A stretch of 42,039 nt of DNA from assembly GCA_016870325.1 (NCBI GenBank), contig VGBV01000007.1:1-42039 (forward strand), written 5' to 3'. Position numbers and translations under genes: made by a program. Below the pieces are notes generated by a model that did no database searches, had not been told where the DNA came from, and was given only the letters and a program-made list of their open reading frames with translations. Of the stretch, positions 23,089 to 32,460 are shown one piece after another; position 1 is the first letter of the stretch, and every line of letters begins with the position of its first letter. Source of the stretch: Actinomycetota bacterium. Its GTDB lineage: Bacteria; Actinomycetota; Thermoleophilia; Solirubrobacterales; 70-9.

Positions 23089-25068
23089 TCAGGATCCGCC
23101 CGAGAGGCGCTGCTCGAGACGGTCGATCTCGGTGCCGTGGGGGTTCAACTCCCGCGCCTGACGGATCGCCCGGCGCGCCGCGGCGGGATCCCTGCCCTCG
23201 AGCACACGGGCCTCGAGGAAATAGAGCGTCCATTCCGTGGGCGTCCTCTCCTGCGCCCGCGAGAGCGCCGCCAGCGCCTGCTGGGGCTCGCCCGCGGACT
23301 CCGCGATCGACGCCTCGGCCAGCAGCGGGTGATCGCTCAGCGGATTCAGGTCCGCGGCCCGGCTGAGGTCGGAATACGCCTTGGGCAGGTCGGTGCGCCA
23401 GGTCTCCAGCGCCTCCCTCGTGTATCGGTCGCTGAGGAAGAACGGGACCATCGAGATCGCGGCGACCCCCACGACGGCCGCCAGTCCCACCCTCCATCCC
23501 GGCCGCGGCGGGCCGGCGGGGCGAAGCAGTGCCGGGGCACAGGCGGCACCGAGCGCGAACGAGACGGGCAGCGTGATGGCCGGGTAGTGCCAGAACCATT
23601 CGACCGAGGCATGGAACAGCCAGTAGGTGAGGGCGCTCAGGGCTGCCGCGGCGAGCGCCGCGGCCGAGGGCCCGAGCCGTCGCGCGCGAAGCACCGCCCA
23701 GACGCCCCCGACGAGAAAACCGGCGAAGAGCAGCAGCCCCGGGATCCCGAGCTCGGCGAGCATCAGCAACTCGACGCTGTGGGGGTCCTCGGGCTGTACC
23801 GCCGTGGCGTCGGACTCGCGCTCCAGCAGGTAGGTGGCGCGAAACCCTCCCCCGCCCTCGCCGACGACGGGGCTGGCCTTGAAGTCGTCGATCGCCACGC
23901 GCCAGATGTCACCCCGTCCGGTGCGCAGGTCGAGCCCGAAGCGGCTCTGCTCACCCGTCAGGTCCGGGCTGCCCTCTGAGAGGTCGTCAAGTCGATCGTT
24001 GACGAAACCGACCGGCCCGCCATCGAGGCGGGCGATCCCGACGGCGGCTACCACGACCGCCAGCGCGAGCGCGCCGAGCAGGGCCCGCTCTATCGCTCGG
24101 CGCGCACGAGGGGAAGGCAGCGGCTCCCAGCGGCAGAGGACGAGCCCCAGAGCCGCGGAGACGCCGGAGCTGATCGCCATCGCCCCGCAGGCCGAATGCA
24201 GTGGTGGGATCGAGGCGGCCGTGGCTCCGCCCTCCGCCTGGAACACATCGAGCAGCCATGGCAGAGCCAGCGCCGCGGGGACCATCGCAAGCGCCAGATA
24301 CCCCAGCAACCGCAGACGGGCCGGGTGCGCCAGGAACAGGACCGCAACGGCGCCGGCCAGCGCGAACACGGCGCCGCGGCTCTGGGAGAGCACGGCGAGC
24401 TCCATCGCGAGCGTCGCGCTGCCGACCAGAACGCAGCGAGCGCGCCAATCGAGGTCCCGGGCCGCGGCCAAGACCAACATCGGCAGCATCGCGATCCCGA
24501 AGAAGGCGGCGACGGCGTTCCGATAGCCGAGCGGGTAGCGCAGGGTCGCGTCATCCTCAAGGAACTCGACCGCGTTGTCGCCGACCCAGAGGGCGATCAA
24601 GGTGGCGACGGCCACCACCGCCCCGGCCGCGGCCACGGGCACCAGCGCCAGCAGCATGCGGCGGCCGAGCAGCAGACAGATCCAGATCCCGACCGCAAAC
24701 GCCGCCGCGTAGGCGACCACCCGCTGCGCATCGGAGATCGCGACCGCCGGGGTGGGGGACCAGGCGGCCGAGATGGCGGTCCAGGCGGCGAGGCCGATCA
24801 GGCTGAGCAACGCCACCAGCGCCGGGCCCGAAAGGCGCCCCGGCCAGGGGGCGAACAGCAGCATGGCGGCCAGCAGCGCCAGCAGCGCCATCGTCCCCGG
24901 CAGCACAACCACGCCGAAGTACGCCCCGCTCTCCCAGGCCCACCAGCAGATCAGGGCCGTGACGAGCGCCAGAAGCAGCAGCGCCGCCGCTGGCGGGGGC
25001 GCCTGAAGAGCCTCGGCAGGTGTCCCGCTCTCGCCTCGGCTGCGCGCCCCCTTCGACTCTGGCGTCAC
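23089..25068 (-). CDS. O-antigen ligase/polymerase-like membrane protein with C-terminal TPR region
   Basis: 659 aa, with about 12 membrane helices in the first 480 residues. The periplasmic-loop signature typical of the Wzy/WaaL family is present (LRTGRGDIWRVAIDDFKASPV, then VGEGGGGFRATY, then PHSVELLMLAELGIPGLLLF). The last 120 residues are soluble and helical with TPR-like repeats (AYSDLSRAADLNPLSDHPLL, AGEPQQALAALSRAQERTP). It should act on lipid-linked polysaccharide at the outer membrane face, either polymerising repeats or ligating chains. GTG 25068 is the start, divergent from a glycosyltransferase gene with a 44-base gap. A second such protein lies at 28016-29416. Confidence 0.87.
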   Translation of the reverse strand: MTPESKGARSRGESGTPAEALQAPPPAAALLLLALVTALICWWAWESGAYFGVVVLPGTMALLALLAAMLLFAPWPGRLSGPALVALLSLIGLAAWTAISAAWSPTPAVAISDAQRVVAYAAAFAVGIWICLLLGRRMLLALVPVAAAGAVVAVATLIALWVGDNAVEFLEDDATLRYPLGYRNAVAAFFGIAMLPMLVLAAARDLDWRARCVLVGSATLAMELAVLSQSRGAVFALAGAVAVLFLAHPARLRLLGYLALAMVPAALALPWLLDVFQAEGGATAASIPPLHSACGAMAISSGVSAALGLVLCRWEPLPSPRARRAIERALLGALALAVVVAAVGIARLDGGPVGFVNDRLDDLSEGSPDLTGEQSRFGLDLRTGRGDIWRVAIDDFKASPVVGEGGGGFRATYLLERESDATAVQPEDPHSVELLMLAELGIPGLLLFAGFLVGGVWAVLRARRLGPSAAALAAAALSALTYWLFHASVEWFWHYPAITLPVSFALGAACAPALLRPAGPPRPGWRVGLAAVVGVAAISMVPFFLSDRYTREALETWRTDLPKAYSDLSRAADLNPLSDHPLLAEASIAESAGEPQQALAALSRAQERTPTEWTLYFLEARVLEGRDPAAARRAIRQARELNPHGTEIDRLEQRLSGGS

Positions 25069-25094
25069 GGAGGAAGGCTATTCGATGAGGCCGA

Positions 25095-25108
25095 CGAGAA
25101 TATCCTCG
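25095..25108. promoter_or_regulatory. imperfect palindrome in a divergent promoter
   Basis: CGAGAATATCCTCG (14 bases, 12 symmetric) lies between the divergent ligase-like gene (start 25068) and glycosyltransferase gene (start 25113). It includes TATCCT (25101-25106), which is placed 6 bases before the GTG of the right-hand gene like a -10 box. A repressor bound here could block both promoters. This is positional inference. Confidence 0.35.
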
Positions 25109-25112
25109 ACGG

Positions 25113-26282
25113 GTGGCGAGGCTCGGCGTCTATACCGACTACACCTACTCGCTGCGCGATGGGCAGCCCCATGCCGAGCGCTCGTTCGCGCTGTTCGTGG
25201 CGGCGCTTGCCGAGCGGTTCGAGCGCACCGTCCTGATCGGGCGGCTCGATCCGGCCGGCGAGGCGCGCTATCCGCTCGGCGGGGTCGAGCTGTGCCCGCT
25301 GTCCAACTACCCGAGCCTCTCCCACACGCTGCCTGCCCTGCGCGGGATGCTGGGATCGCTGCGCCCTTTCTGGCGAGCGCTGGAGGGACTCGATCTGATC
25401 TGGATCCTGGGACCGCACCCCCTCGCCTTTCCGTTCGCGCTGCTCGCGAGGTTGCGCGGTCGTGCGGTCGTGCTCGGCGTGCGCCAGGACACCGTCGAGT
25501 ACGTTCGCAACCGCCACCCCGGGAGCCGCCGCAAGCAGGCCCTCGCGAAGCTGATGGACGCCGGCTTTCGCGCCCTCGGCCGTCGCTGGCCCGTGGTCGT
25601 CGTGGGTCCGGCGATCGCCGAGGCCTACCGGAGCAGCCCGAGGCTGCTCGAGATCTCGGTCTCATTGATTGCTCGTTCGCAGATCGCCGAAGCCGGTCAG
25701 AGCCGCGCCCGCGACTACTCCGGGGAGCTGCGGGCGCTCAGCGTCGGCCGCCTCGAGACGGAGAAGAACCCGCTCGCGCTAGCCGACGTGCTCGCCGACC
25801 TCAGGCGCCGGGACGAGCGCTGGCGCCTGGTGGTCTGCGGCGAAGGGGAGCTGAGGCCGGCCCTGGAGAGCCGCCTGCGGGAGTTGGGGGTGGACGCTTA
25901 CGCCGAGCTGCCGGGCTACCTGGGCCATGACTCGGCTTTGGGCGACCAGTACCGCAGGGCGCACGCGCTCGTGCTCGTCTCCTGGACGGAGGGTCTCCCC
26001 CAGGTCCTCTACGAGGCTTTCGCCGCAGGTCTGCCGGTCGCCGCGACCGACGTCGGCGGGATCGCCGCCGCTGCTGGAGACGCGGTGCTGCTCGTTCCCC
26101 CCGGAGACCCCGAGGCGATGGCGGCTTCGCTGGCTCGGATCGGGGAGGACGCCGCGCTGCGCGAGAGGCTGGTGCATCGCGGGCTGGCGCTGGTCGCCGA
26201 ACGCACGATCGAGTCCGAGACCGCCCGAGTCGCCGAGTTCCTCGAGGACGCGGAGCGACAGCCACCGCCCAGCACCAGATGA
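25113..26282 (+). CDS. glycosyltransferase family 4 protein
   Basis: GT-B fold retaining glycosyltransferase, 389 aa. The C-terminal half has the family pattern: LRALSVGRLETEKNPLAL, LVVCGEGELRPALE, HALVLVSWTEGLPQVLYEAFAAGLPV and TDVGGIAAAAGDAVLLVPPGD; the two glutamates of the EX7E motif lie in EGLPQVLYE. The N-terminal half has LIWILGPHPLAFPFALLARL and VLGVRQDTVEYVR. It would add a sugar to the lipid-linked intermediate in the cytoplasm. GTG 25113 follows TATCCT by 6 bases. The Wzz-kinase gene follows 42 bases later on the same strand. Donor and linkage are unknown. Confidence 0.9.
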   Translation: MARLGVYTDYTYSLRDGQPHAERSFALFVAALAERFERTVLIGRLDPAGEARYPLGGVELCPLSNYPSLSHTLPALRGMLGSLRPFWRALEGLDLIWILGPHPLAFPFALLARLRGRAVVLGVRQDTVEYVRNRHPGSRRKQALAKLMDAGFRALGRRWPVVVVGPAIAEAYRSSPRLLEISVSLIARSQIAEAGQSRARDYSGELRALSVGRLETEKNPLALADVLADLRRRDERWRLVVCGEGELRPALESRLRELGVDAYAELPGYLGHDSALGDQYRRAHALVLVSWTEGLPQVLYEAFAAGLPVAATDVGGIAAAAGDAVLLVPPGDPEAMAASLARIGEDAALRERLVHRGLALVAERTIESETARVAEFLEDAERQPPPSTR

Positions 26283-26324
26283 CCGGCATGTCAGAATCCG
26301 GCAATCCTCCGGTCTCGCACCAAT

Positions 26325-28004
26325 GTGCGCGACCATAACGAGCCAGTGTCCCGAGACCCCAACCATCGAGCCGACTGGCTCCAGCCGCCCGAAGAGGAGC
26401 TGGGGCTCAAGCGCTATGTGGAGACGATCAAGGAGCGCAAGCGGCTGGTGCTGCTCACGACGTTCCTCGCCACGGCGGCAGCAGTCGCCTACGTCCTGCT
26501 GGCACCCAAGACCTACGACGCGCAGGCGGACCTGCTGATCACCCCGGCCTCCAGCGAGACGCTGCCCGGTCTGCCGCTGATCCGAGAGTCCTCCCAGGAG
26601 ACCCGCGACGTCGAGACGGCGGCGCGGCTGGTGGTCAACACGGATGTCGCTGGGCGCGCCCAGAAGCGGCTGGACTTGAGCGGCGATCCCCAGGACCTGC
26701 TCGACGATGTCACGGCGGAGCCCGTCGCCCAGAGCAACATCGTCGCCGTCACCGCGACCGCGGACTCGCCCCAGGAGGCGCAGGATCTCGCCAACGCCTT
26801 CGCGGAGGCGACCGTCGTCGAGCAGACCGAGGCGCTGCGAGAGGAGGTCACCGCCCAGATCGACGCGCTCGAGAAGCAGCTCGCATCGAGCCCCAACCCG
26901 GCGCTCAGCGACAGGGTCGCGGAGCTGCAGGCGCTGGTCAGCGGGCCCAACCCGAACTTCAGGCTCGAGACCGGGGCCGCGCTGCCTCGCGAGCAGGCGA
27001 CCCCGCGACCCGCGCTGACGATCGTGGGAGGCTTCCTCGCCGGACTCGTGCTGGGGATCGTGGGGGCCTTCGCCTCCCAGGCGTTCGACCCTCGCGTACG
27101 GCGCGAGGAACAGCTGCGCCGCAGCTTCAGCCTTCCGATTCTGGCCCGAGTCCCGGAGGAGAGGTCCCGGCGGCCGGAGCCGCTCGGGCCCCGCCGTGTC
27201 TCGCCCGCGACCGCGGAGGCATTCCGCATTCTCCGCAGCTCGCTCGACAGGCCCGGTGAGCACGGCTCCGGCCGAGCGATCATGGTCACCGGCTCCTCCC
27301 CATCCGAAGGCAAGACGACAGCGGCCGCCAACCTGGCTTCCGCGCTGGCACTGGCGGGCTACAGGGTGATCCTGATCGAGGCCGACCTGCGCCGGCCGTC
27401 CCTGAGAAAGGCGCTGGAGACAGAGGAGACGAGCAGCGGGGTGGTCGAGGTGCTGATCGAGAACGCCTCGCTCGAGGATTCGCTGGTCCCGACGCCGACC
27501 TTCGGCGACAACCTCAGGGTCCTGTCGGCCGATTCCGCGGGAGGATGGATCGCAGACCTGTTCTCGATCCCGACGGCCTCCCAGATGCTCGACGATGCGC
27601 GGGCGATGGCCGACTTCGTGATCGTCGACTCGCCGCCGCTGATCGAAGTCGTGGACGCTTTCCCGCTGGCGCGAAGGTGCGACGACCTCGTCATCGTCGT
27701 CCGCCTTGGCCGGACCCGACTGGACCGGCTCTCACATCTGGCGGAGCTGCTGGCCGAGAACGACATCGTCCCGGCCGGATTCGCGGTCATCGGCACCAAG
27801 CCCCCGGGGAAGGCCGAGTACTCCTACTACCTGGAGACGCCCGACGCCGGCAGGAAGGGCAAGCGGCGCAAGCGCCTGGGCCGGAAGAAGCAGCTCGAGG
27901 CCCCCCAGCGCCCGACGCTCGACCGGCAGCAGGCGGAGGGCGCCCGCAGGAGCGCCAAGCGCCGCAGCTCCAAGCCACGGCAAGACACCGGCAAGAGTCG
28001 CTAG
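26325..28004 (+). CDS. Wzz-type chain-length regulator fused to BY-kinase (CpsD-like)
   Basis: 559 aa controlling polymer length and export. The N-terminal Wzz domain has two membrane helices (about 43-60 and 233-255) with a Gln/Ala-rich extracellular coiled coil between. The C-terminal kinase has Walker A GSSPSEGKTT (323-332), Walker A' VILIEADLRRP and Walker B ADFVIVDSPPL. Classical BY-kinases end in a tyrosine cluster. Here the few tyrosines (EYSYYLETP) are followed by about 50 residues rich in Lys/Arg (GKRRKRLGRKK, SAKRRSSKPRQ) with no tyrosine. GTG 26325 is used; GTG 26346 is an alternative. It lies between a glycosyltransferase and the second ligase-like gene. Confidence 0.9.
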   Translation: MRDHNEPVSRDPNHRADWLQPPEEELGLKRYVETIKERKRLVLLTTFLATAAAVAYVLLAPKTYDAQADLLITPASSETLPGLPLIRESSQETRDVETAARLVVNTDVAGRAQKRLDLSGDPQDLLDDVTAEPVAQSNIVAVTATADSPQEAQDLANAFAEATVVEQTEALREEVTAQIDALEKQLASSPNPALSDRVAELQALVSGPNPNFRLETGAALPREQATPRPALTIVGGFLAGLVLGIVGAFASQAFDPRVRREEQLRRSFSLPILARVPEERSRRPEPLGPRRVSPATAEAFRILRSSLDRPGEHGSGRAIMVTGSSPSEGKTTAAANLASALALAGYRVILIEADLRRPSLRKALETEETSSGVVEVLIENASLEDSLVPTPTFGDNLRVLSADSAGGWIADLFSIPTASQMLDDARAMADFVIVDSPPLIEVVDAFPLARRCDDLVIVVRLGRTRLDRLSHLAELLAENDIVPAGFAVIGTKPPGKAEYSYYLETPDAGRKGKRRKRLGRKKQLEAPQRPTLDRQQAEGARRSAKRRSSKPRQDTGKSR

Positions 28005-28015
28005 GGCCTCCGCCC

Positions 28016-29416
28016 TTGGCGCTCCGGATCGACTGGGCGAGGTGGGGATGGCCCGCCCTGTTGGGTGCGCTGGCCCTGCCGGTGGGGGTGCTGGCCGGCG
28101 TGCGGCCCGAGCTGACCCTGCTCGTCGCGCTGGGGCTTGCGTTCGTGCTGGTCGTCTTCGCCGACCTGACCACGGGGCTGGTCGCGTTCACGTTCCTCAC
28201 CTTCTTCGAGCTGCTTCCGAGCGCGGACAGCGCGGCCTTCGGATTCACCAAGCTCGCCGGCCTGCTGCTCGCCCTTTCCTGGCTGGCGCGACTGGCCGTC
28301 CACCCCGACGCCAAGTCCGACCTGCTGCGCGCGCACCCGATGATCGGCGGGCTGCTGGTGCTGCTGATCGCCTGGGCGGGGGTCAGCGTGATCTGGGCCG
28401 AGAACACGGCCGGCGCGATCGAGGCCACCTATCGCCTGGGCCTGAACGCCGTGCTCTTCCTGATCGTCTACACGGCGGTGCGGGTGCCGCGCGACGCCGT
28501 GCGTGTGCTGTGGGCGTTCGTGATCGGGGCGAGCGCGGCGACGGCCTACGGAATCGTGACCGGCGACGCCGCATCGCCATACGGCGAAGCGGCGCGGCTC
28601 TCGGGGACCGCCGAGAACGCCAACGAGCTGGCCTCGACGCTGGTTGCGAGCCTCGCGCTGGCGCTCGGGCTTGCGTTCCACTCGCGCGACTCGCCCGCGC
28701 AGCGAGCGGCGGCGCTGGCGATGGCGACGATCGCGCTCTACGGCGTCCTCCTCACCGTGTCGCGCTCGGGCCTGATCGCGCTGGGCGTCGCCGCCCTCGC
28801 CGCGATCGTCCTCTCGGGGCGTTGGCGGCCGCGGGTGGCGGTGCTGGCGATCGGAGTGGCGGTGAGCGCCCTCGCCTACTTTGCGCTGTTCGCTCCCGAC
28901 GCCGCCCGCGAGCGGGTCCGCGACTTCGAGGGCGGCACCGGCCGCGAGGACATCTGGCGGGTGGCGTGGCGGATGGTCGAGGACCAGCCGCTCCAGGGCG
29001 TCGGCGCCGGCAACTTCTCGGACTCCTCGATCCACTACCTGCTGGTGCCCGGCACGCTGCGCCGCTCGGACTTCATCGTCGACAGCCGGAAGAACGCCCA
29101 CAACGTCTACCTGGGGACCCTGGCGGAGCTGGGGATCGTCGGTCTGGCGCTGCTGGCGGCGCTGATCGTCGCGATCATCGCCTGCGCGCTCTGGGCGATC
29201 GACGGCTTCCGCCGGGTCGGGGACATCCGCATGGAGATGCTCGCGCGGGCCCAGCTCGTCGCCGTCTTCGGCCTGCTCGCCTCGCTGTTCTTCGCCTCGG
29301 ACGAGTACAAGAAGCAGCTCTGGCTGCTGCTGGCGCTGGCGCCGGCGCTGCTCGCGATCGCGCGGGCCGAGCTGGACCGGGCCCGTGAGCGCAGCGCTGA
29401 CGCCGAGCCCGGCTAG
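28016..29416 (+). CDS. second O-antigen ligase/polymerase-like protein
   Basis: About 466 aa with 11-12 membrane helices. The signature loop of the family is present (GTGREDIWRVAWRMVEDQPL, then GVGAGNFSDSS, then KNAHNVYLGTLAELGIVGLALL), and so is the conserved LTVSRSG segment. Unlike the ligase-like protein at 23089-25068 it lacks a TPR tail. A TTG at 28016, 12 bases after the stop of the Wzz-kinase gene, is the likely start because it lies just before the first membrane helix. It is co-directional with the GT and Wzz-kinase genes. Its stop overlaps that of the convergent glycosyltransferase by four bases (CTAG). One of the two family members is probably the polymerase and the other a ligase. 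Confidence 0.87.
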   Translation: MALRIDWARWGWPALLGALALPVGVLAGVRPELTLLVALGLAFVLVVFADLTTGLVAFTFLTFFELLPSADSAAFGFTKLAGLLLALSWLARLAVHPDAKSDLLRAHPMIGGLLVLLIAWAGVSVIWAENTAGAIEATYRLGLNAVLFLIVYTAVRVPRDAVRVLWAFVIGASAATAYGIVTGDAASPYGEAARLSGTAENANELASTLVASLALALGLAFHSRDSPAQRAAALAMATIALYGVLLTVSRSGLIALGVAALAAIVLSGRWRPRVAVLAIGVAVSALAYFALFAPDAARERVRDFEGGTGREDIWRVAWRMVEDQPLQGVGAGNFSDSSIHYLLVPGTLRRSDFIVDSRKNAHNVYLGTLAELGIVGLALLAALIVAIIACALWAIDGFRRVGDIRMEMLARAQLVAVFGLLASLFFASDEYKKQLWLLLALAPALLAIARAELDRARERSADAEPG

Positions 29417-30636
29417 CGCGCCACGGACTCCAGCACCGCCTCCATCGACCCGACCGCCCGCTCCCGCGAGTGTTGCTCGCCGAACTCGCGGGCCGCCGCC
29501 GCCAGGCGCTCCCGCAGCCGCTCGTCGTCGCGCAGCCGCCGCACAGCCGCGGCGATCGCGTTCCCGTCCTCGGGCGGGACGCAGATCGCGGCCCCGGCCC
29601 CCTCGGCCAGCTCGGCCGCCTCGCCCCTGGCGGCGACCACCAGAGGCCGCCCCACGCCCGCGTACTCGAACAGCTTCGAGGGCACGAAGCCCTCGAGCCC
29701 GGGCGTCGCCGCGAGCGGCACCAGCAGCGCGTCCGCGGCGCGCAGGATCCCCGCGGCCTGCGCGGACGGCACCGGGTCGAACAGCTCCACCGCCCCCGGC
29801 GGCAGCCCGGCCGCCAGGCGGCGCAGGCTCTCGCGGCGGGGGCCCTCGCCGACCAGGATCAGGCGAAAGCCCTCCCCCAGCTCGCGCGCGGCCTCGATCG
29901 CGCTCTCCAGCCCCTGCGCGATCCCGAGGTTGCCGGCGTAGGCCCAGGTGAAGCGCCCGGCCCGATCGCCCGCGCCCAGCGCCGCAAGCGCGCCGGGGTC
30001 GGGTGGCTCAGCGCCCGCGTCGAGGAACTCGGCCGCGGCGCCGTTTCGGATCACCGTCAGCTTCTCGTCCCCCCCGCGCTCCGCGACCACGCGCCGGAAG
30101 TGCTCGGTCGTGACGGTGATCGCGTCCGCGCTCGCGTACAGGCTCCGCTCCAAGCGCTCGACGAAGCGCAAGAGCCGCCCTGGGCCGATCTCGCCGACGA
30201 CCACCGCGACGTCGGGCCAGAGGTCGCGGACGTCGAGGACCCAGGGCGCGCGGTGCCGCCGCGCCAGCGCCCGCCCGACGCTGCCGACCGAGAGCGGCGG
30301 TGAGGACGCGAGGATCGCGTCCGGCCGCCGCCGGGCCGCCCCGGCCAGGGTGGCCATCGCTGCGTAGGAGGCGTAGTTGAGCAGGCGGGCCCGCGGGGAC
30401 TTCGACGGGGTGGCGCGGACCCAGACGTAGCTGACCTCGAACCCCTGCAGCGATCGCCTGCTCACAGGCCGGCCCCCGTAGCCGGGCTCGATCGCGCCGG
30501 CGGGGTGACTCGGGACCTCGCAGACGACCTCGACCTCGTGGCCGCGGGAGGCGAGCCCGGCGGCGAACGAGTGGAGCCTGTTGGCGCCCGCAGTGATCTC
30601 AGGCGGAAAGTACTGGCTTGCGATCAGGACCCTCAA
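29413..30636 (-). CDS. glycosyltransferase family 4 protein (WbuB-like)
   Basis: 407 aa. It has a typical start MRVLIASQYFPPEITAGANR, VLDVRDLWPDVAVVVG, AITVTTEHFRR, FTWAYAGNLGIAQGLESA, LILVGEGPRRESL and the C-terminal PSKLFEYAGVGRPLVVAARG. The arrangement is that of WbuB-type N-acetyl-L-fucosaminyl or related transferases, but donor specificity cannot be read from motifs. The TTG start overlaps the TGA stop of the aminotransferase gene (TTGA), which implies translational coupling. It ends the minus-strand sugar operon that begins with the epimerase at 33470. Confidence 0.9.
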   Translation of the reverse strand: MRVLIASQYFPPEITAGANRLHSFAAGLASRGHEVEVVCEVPSHPAGAIEPGYGGRPVSRRSLQGFEVSYVWVRATPSKSPRARLLNYASYAAMATLAGAARRRPDAILASSPPLSVGSVGRALARRHRAPWVLDVRDLWPDVAVVVGEIGPGRLLRFVERLERSLYASADAITVTTEHFRRVVAERGGDEKLTVIRNGAAAEFLDAGAEPPDPGALAALGAGDRAGRFTWAYAGNLGIAQGLESAIEAARELGEGFRLILVGEGPRRESLRRLAAGLPPGAVELFDPVPSAQAAGILRAADALLVPLAATPGLEGFVPSKLFEYAGVGRPLVVAARGEAAELAEGAGAAICVPPEDGNAIAAAVRRLRDDERLRERLAAAAREFGEQHSRERAVGSMEAVLESVAR

Positions 30637-31763
30637 AGCGCCTCGGCGAGGCTGCTCGCCACGAGCCCGACCTGCTCCTCGCTGATCGTGGGAAACAGCG
30701 GCAGCGAGATCGCCCGCTCGGCGTAGGCCTCGGTCCGCGGCAGCTCGGCAGCGACGCCGTAGGCGCTGAAGCGGTGGATCGGCGGGTAGTGGAGACTGGT
30801 CTGCACCCCCTGCTCGGCCATGCGCTCACGGACCCCGTCGCGGTCGAGGCCCCGATCGAGCACGACCGTGAACAGGTGATGGGCCGGGCGCTCGCCGAGG
30901 GCCACGTCCACGGGCATCGTCGCCGAGACGCCCTCGATCGCCGCCAGGCGCTCGCGGTAGAGCGCCGCCGCGGCCGCGCGCCGGGCGTTGTCGGCGTCGA
31001 GCCGCTCGAGCCTGACCGTGGCCAGTGCCGCGCGTGGCTCGTCCATCCGGTAGTTGAAGCCGAGGTCGACGACGTCGTAGCTGCTCGCGTGGCCGCGATG
31101 GCGATCCCAGGTGACCGAGGTCATCGCGTGCGAGCGCAGCAGCCTCGCACGCTCGGCGATCTCATCGTCGTCGCTGACCACCATGCCGCCCTCGCCGACC
31201 GGCAGGTTCTTGTTCGAGAAGAAGCTGTAGGCCCCCGCGAGCCCGAAGGTGCCGAGATGGCGGCCGTCGAGGCTGCCCCCGAGGCCGTGCGCGGCGTCCT
31301 CCAGCAGCAGCAGCCGGCGGTCCGCGGCCAGGGCCGCCAGCCCCGCGCTGTCGCCGGGATGGCCGCCGTAGGTCATGTTGAAGATCGCCCGCGTGCGCTC
31401 GCCGATCGCCGCCGCGGCCGTCTCGGCGGTGATCCAAGGTCGCTCGAGCCCTCCGATGTCCGCGAACACGGGGGTTGCGCCCGTGTAGCGGACCGCGTTC
31501 GCGGTGGCCACGAAGGTGAGCGAGGGAACGATCACCTCGTCGCCCTCCCCCAGCCCCGCCGCCGCGCAGATCAGGTGCAGCCCAGCCGTGCAGTTGGTGA
31601 CGGCGATCGCGTGCGCGGCCCCGGTGTAGCCGGCGAACCGCTGCTCCAGCAGCTCGATCCGCGGTCCACTGCTGAGCCAGCCGGAGCGGTAGGTCTCGGC
31701 CACGGCCTCGACCTCGAGCTCGTCGATCGTGACGTCGACGAGCGGGACCCGCCAGTCAGGCAT
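30633..31763 (-). CDS. DegT/DnrJ/EryC1-family sugar aminotransferase
   Basis: PLP enzyme that aminates a keto sugar nucleotide. 376 aa. Signatures: RSGWLSSGPRIELLEQRFA, VIVPSLTFVATANAVRYTGA, LLLLEDAAHGLG (Asp156 near the PLP pyridine) and SFFSNKNLPVGEGGM with the PLP lysine at residue 185. FNYRMDEPRAALATVRLERLD and a HYPPIHRF segment follow. The ATG overlaps the last codons of the upstream nucleotidyltransferase by eight bases. Because the family is named for many amino sugars, the product (for example a 3- or 4-amino-deoxy sugar) stays open. Dehydratase genes needed to make the keto substrate are not in the window. Confidence 0.92.
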   Translation of the reverse strand: MPDWRVPLVDVTIDELEVEAVAETYRSGWLSSGPRIELLEQRFAGYTGAAHAIAVTNCTAGLHLICAAAGLGEGDEVIVPSLTFVATANAVRYTGATPVFADIGGLERPWITAETAAAAIGERTRAIFNMTYGGHPGDSAGLAALAADRRLLLLEDAAHGLGGSLDGRHLGTFGLAGAYSFFSNKNLPVGEGGMVVSDDDEIAERARLLRSHAMTSVTWDRHRGHASSYDVVDLGFNYRMDEPRAALATVRLERLDADNARRAAAAALYRERLAAIEGVSATMPVDVALGERPAHHLFTVVLDRGLDRDGVRERMAEQGVQTSLHYPPIHRFSAYGVAAELPRTEAYAERAISLPLFPTISEEQVGLVASSLAEAL

Positions 31764-32460
31764 TCTCGAACAGCTTCGGGTCCGCCGCGATCGCGGCGGT
31801 GGCGCGCTCGTGCTCGCCGACCGTCCCGATGTCGAACCAGACGCCGGGGGCGGCGTAGGAGGCGACGGCGCGATCACCGTCGATCATCTTCTGGACCACG
31901 TCGGGGAAGTCGAAGCGGCCGTCGGGTATCAGCTCCAGCACCGATGGGTCGTAGACGTAGACGCCCATGCTGACGTCGAAGTGCATCGTCGGCTTCTCGT
32001 CGTAGGAGACCACCCGCCCCTCCTCGGAGTGGATCACCCCGAGGTCGATGCCGATGTCGCGGCGGTGGGTCGCGATCGTCAGCTCCGCGTCGTGGCCGAG
32101 GTGGTAGCGCATCAGCTGTCCGTAGTCCATCGTCGTCAGGATGTCCCCGTTCATCGCCAGGAAGGGCTCGTCGAGGTCGTCGATGTGGCGCAGCGCGCCG
32201 GCGGTGCCGAGCGGCTCGTCCTCCCACCAGTAGCGCACCCTGAGCGACTCGGGCAGCTCGACGCTCTCGAGGTAGGCCTTGATCAGCCCGCCGAGGTGCC
32301 CGACCGAGAGGTCGATGCGGGTGAAGCCGAAGCTCGCGAGCTGGCGCAGGATCAGCTCCAGGATCGGGCGCTCGGCCACCGGCACCAGGGGCTTCGGAAG
32401 CACCGTCGTGTAGGGGCGGAGCCGGGTGCCCTTGCCGCCCGCGAGGATCACTGCCCTCAT
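31756..32460 (-). CDS. sugar-1-phosphate nucleotidyltransferase
   Basis: 234-residue NTP transferase. The signature LAGGKGTRLRP (residues 6-16) with Lys23 in LPKPLVPV, the metal/nucleotide Asp in MNGDILTT, and GVWFDIGTVGEHERA near the end are present. It activates a sugar phosphate as NDP-sugar for the locus. The short length fits GlmU/RmlA-like or D-glycero-manno-heptose and mannose guanylyltransferase-like enzymes without a C-terminal beta-helix. ATG 32460 overlaps the TGA of the epimerase gene (ATGA). Substrate unknown. Confidence 0.9.
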   Translation of the reverse strand: MRAVILAGGKGTRLRPYTTVLPKPLVPVAERPILELILRQLASFGFTRIDLSVGHLGGLIKAYLESVELPESLRVRYWWEDEPLGTAGALRHIDDLDEPFLAMNGDILTTMDYGQLMRYHLGHDAELTIATHRRDIGIDLGVIHSEEGRVVSYDEKPTMHFDVSMGVYVYDPSVLELIPDGRFDFPDVVQKMIDGDRAVASYAAPGVWFDIGTVGEHERATAAIAADPKLFENA

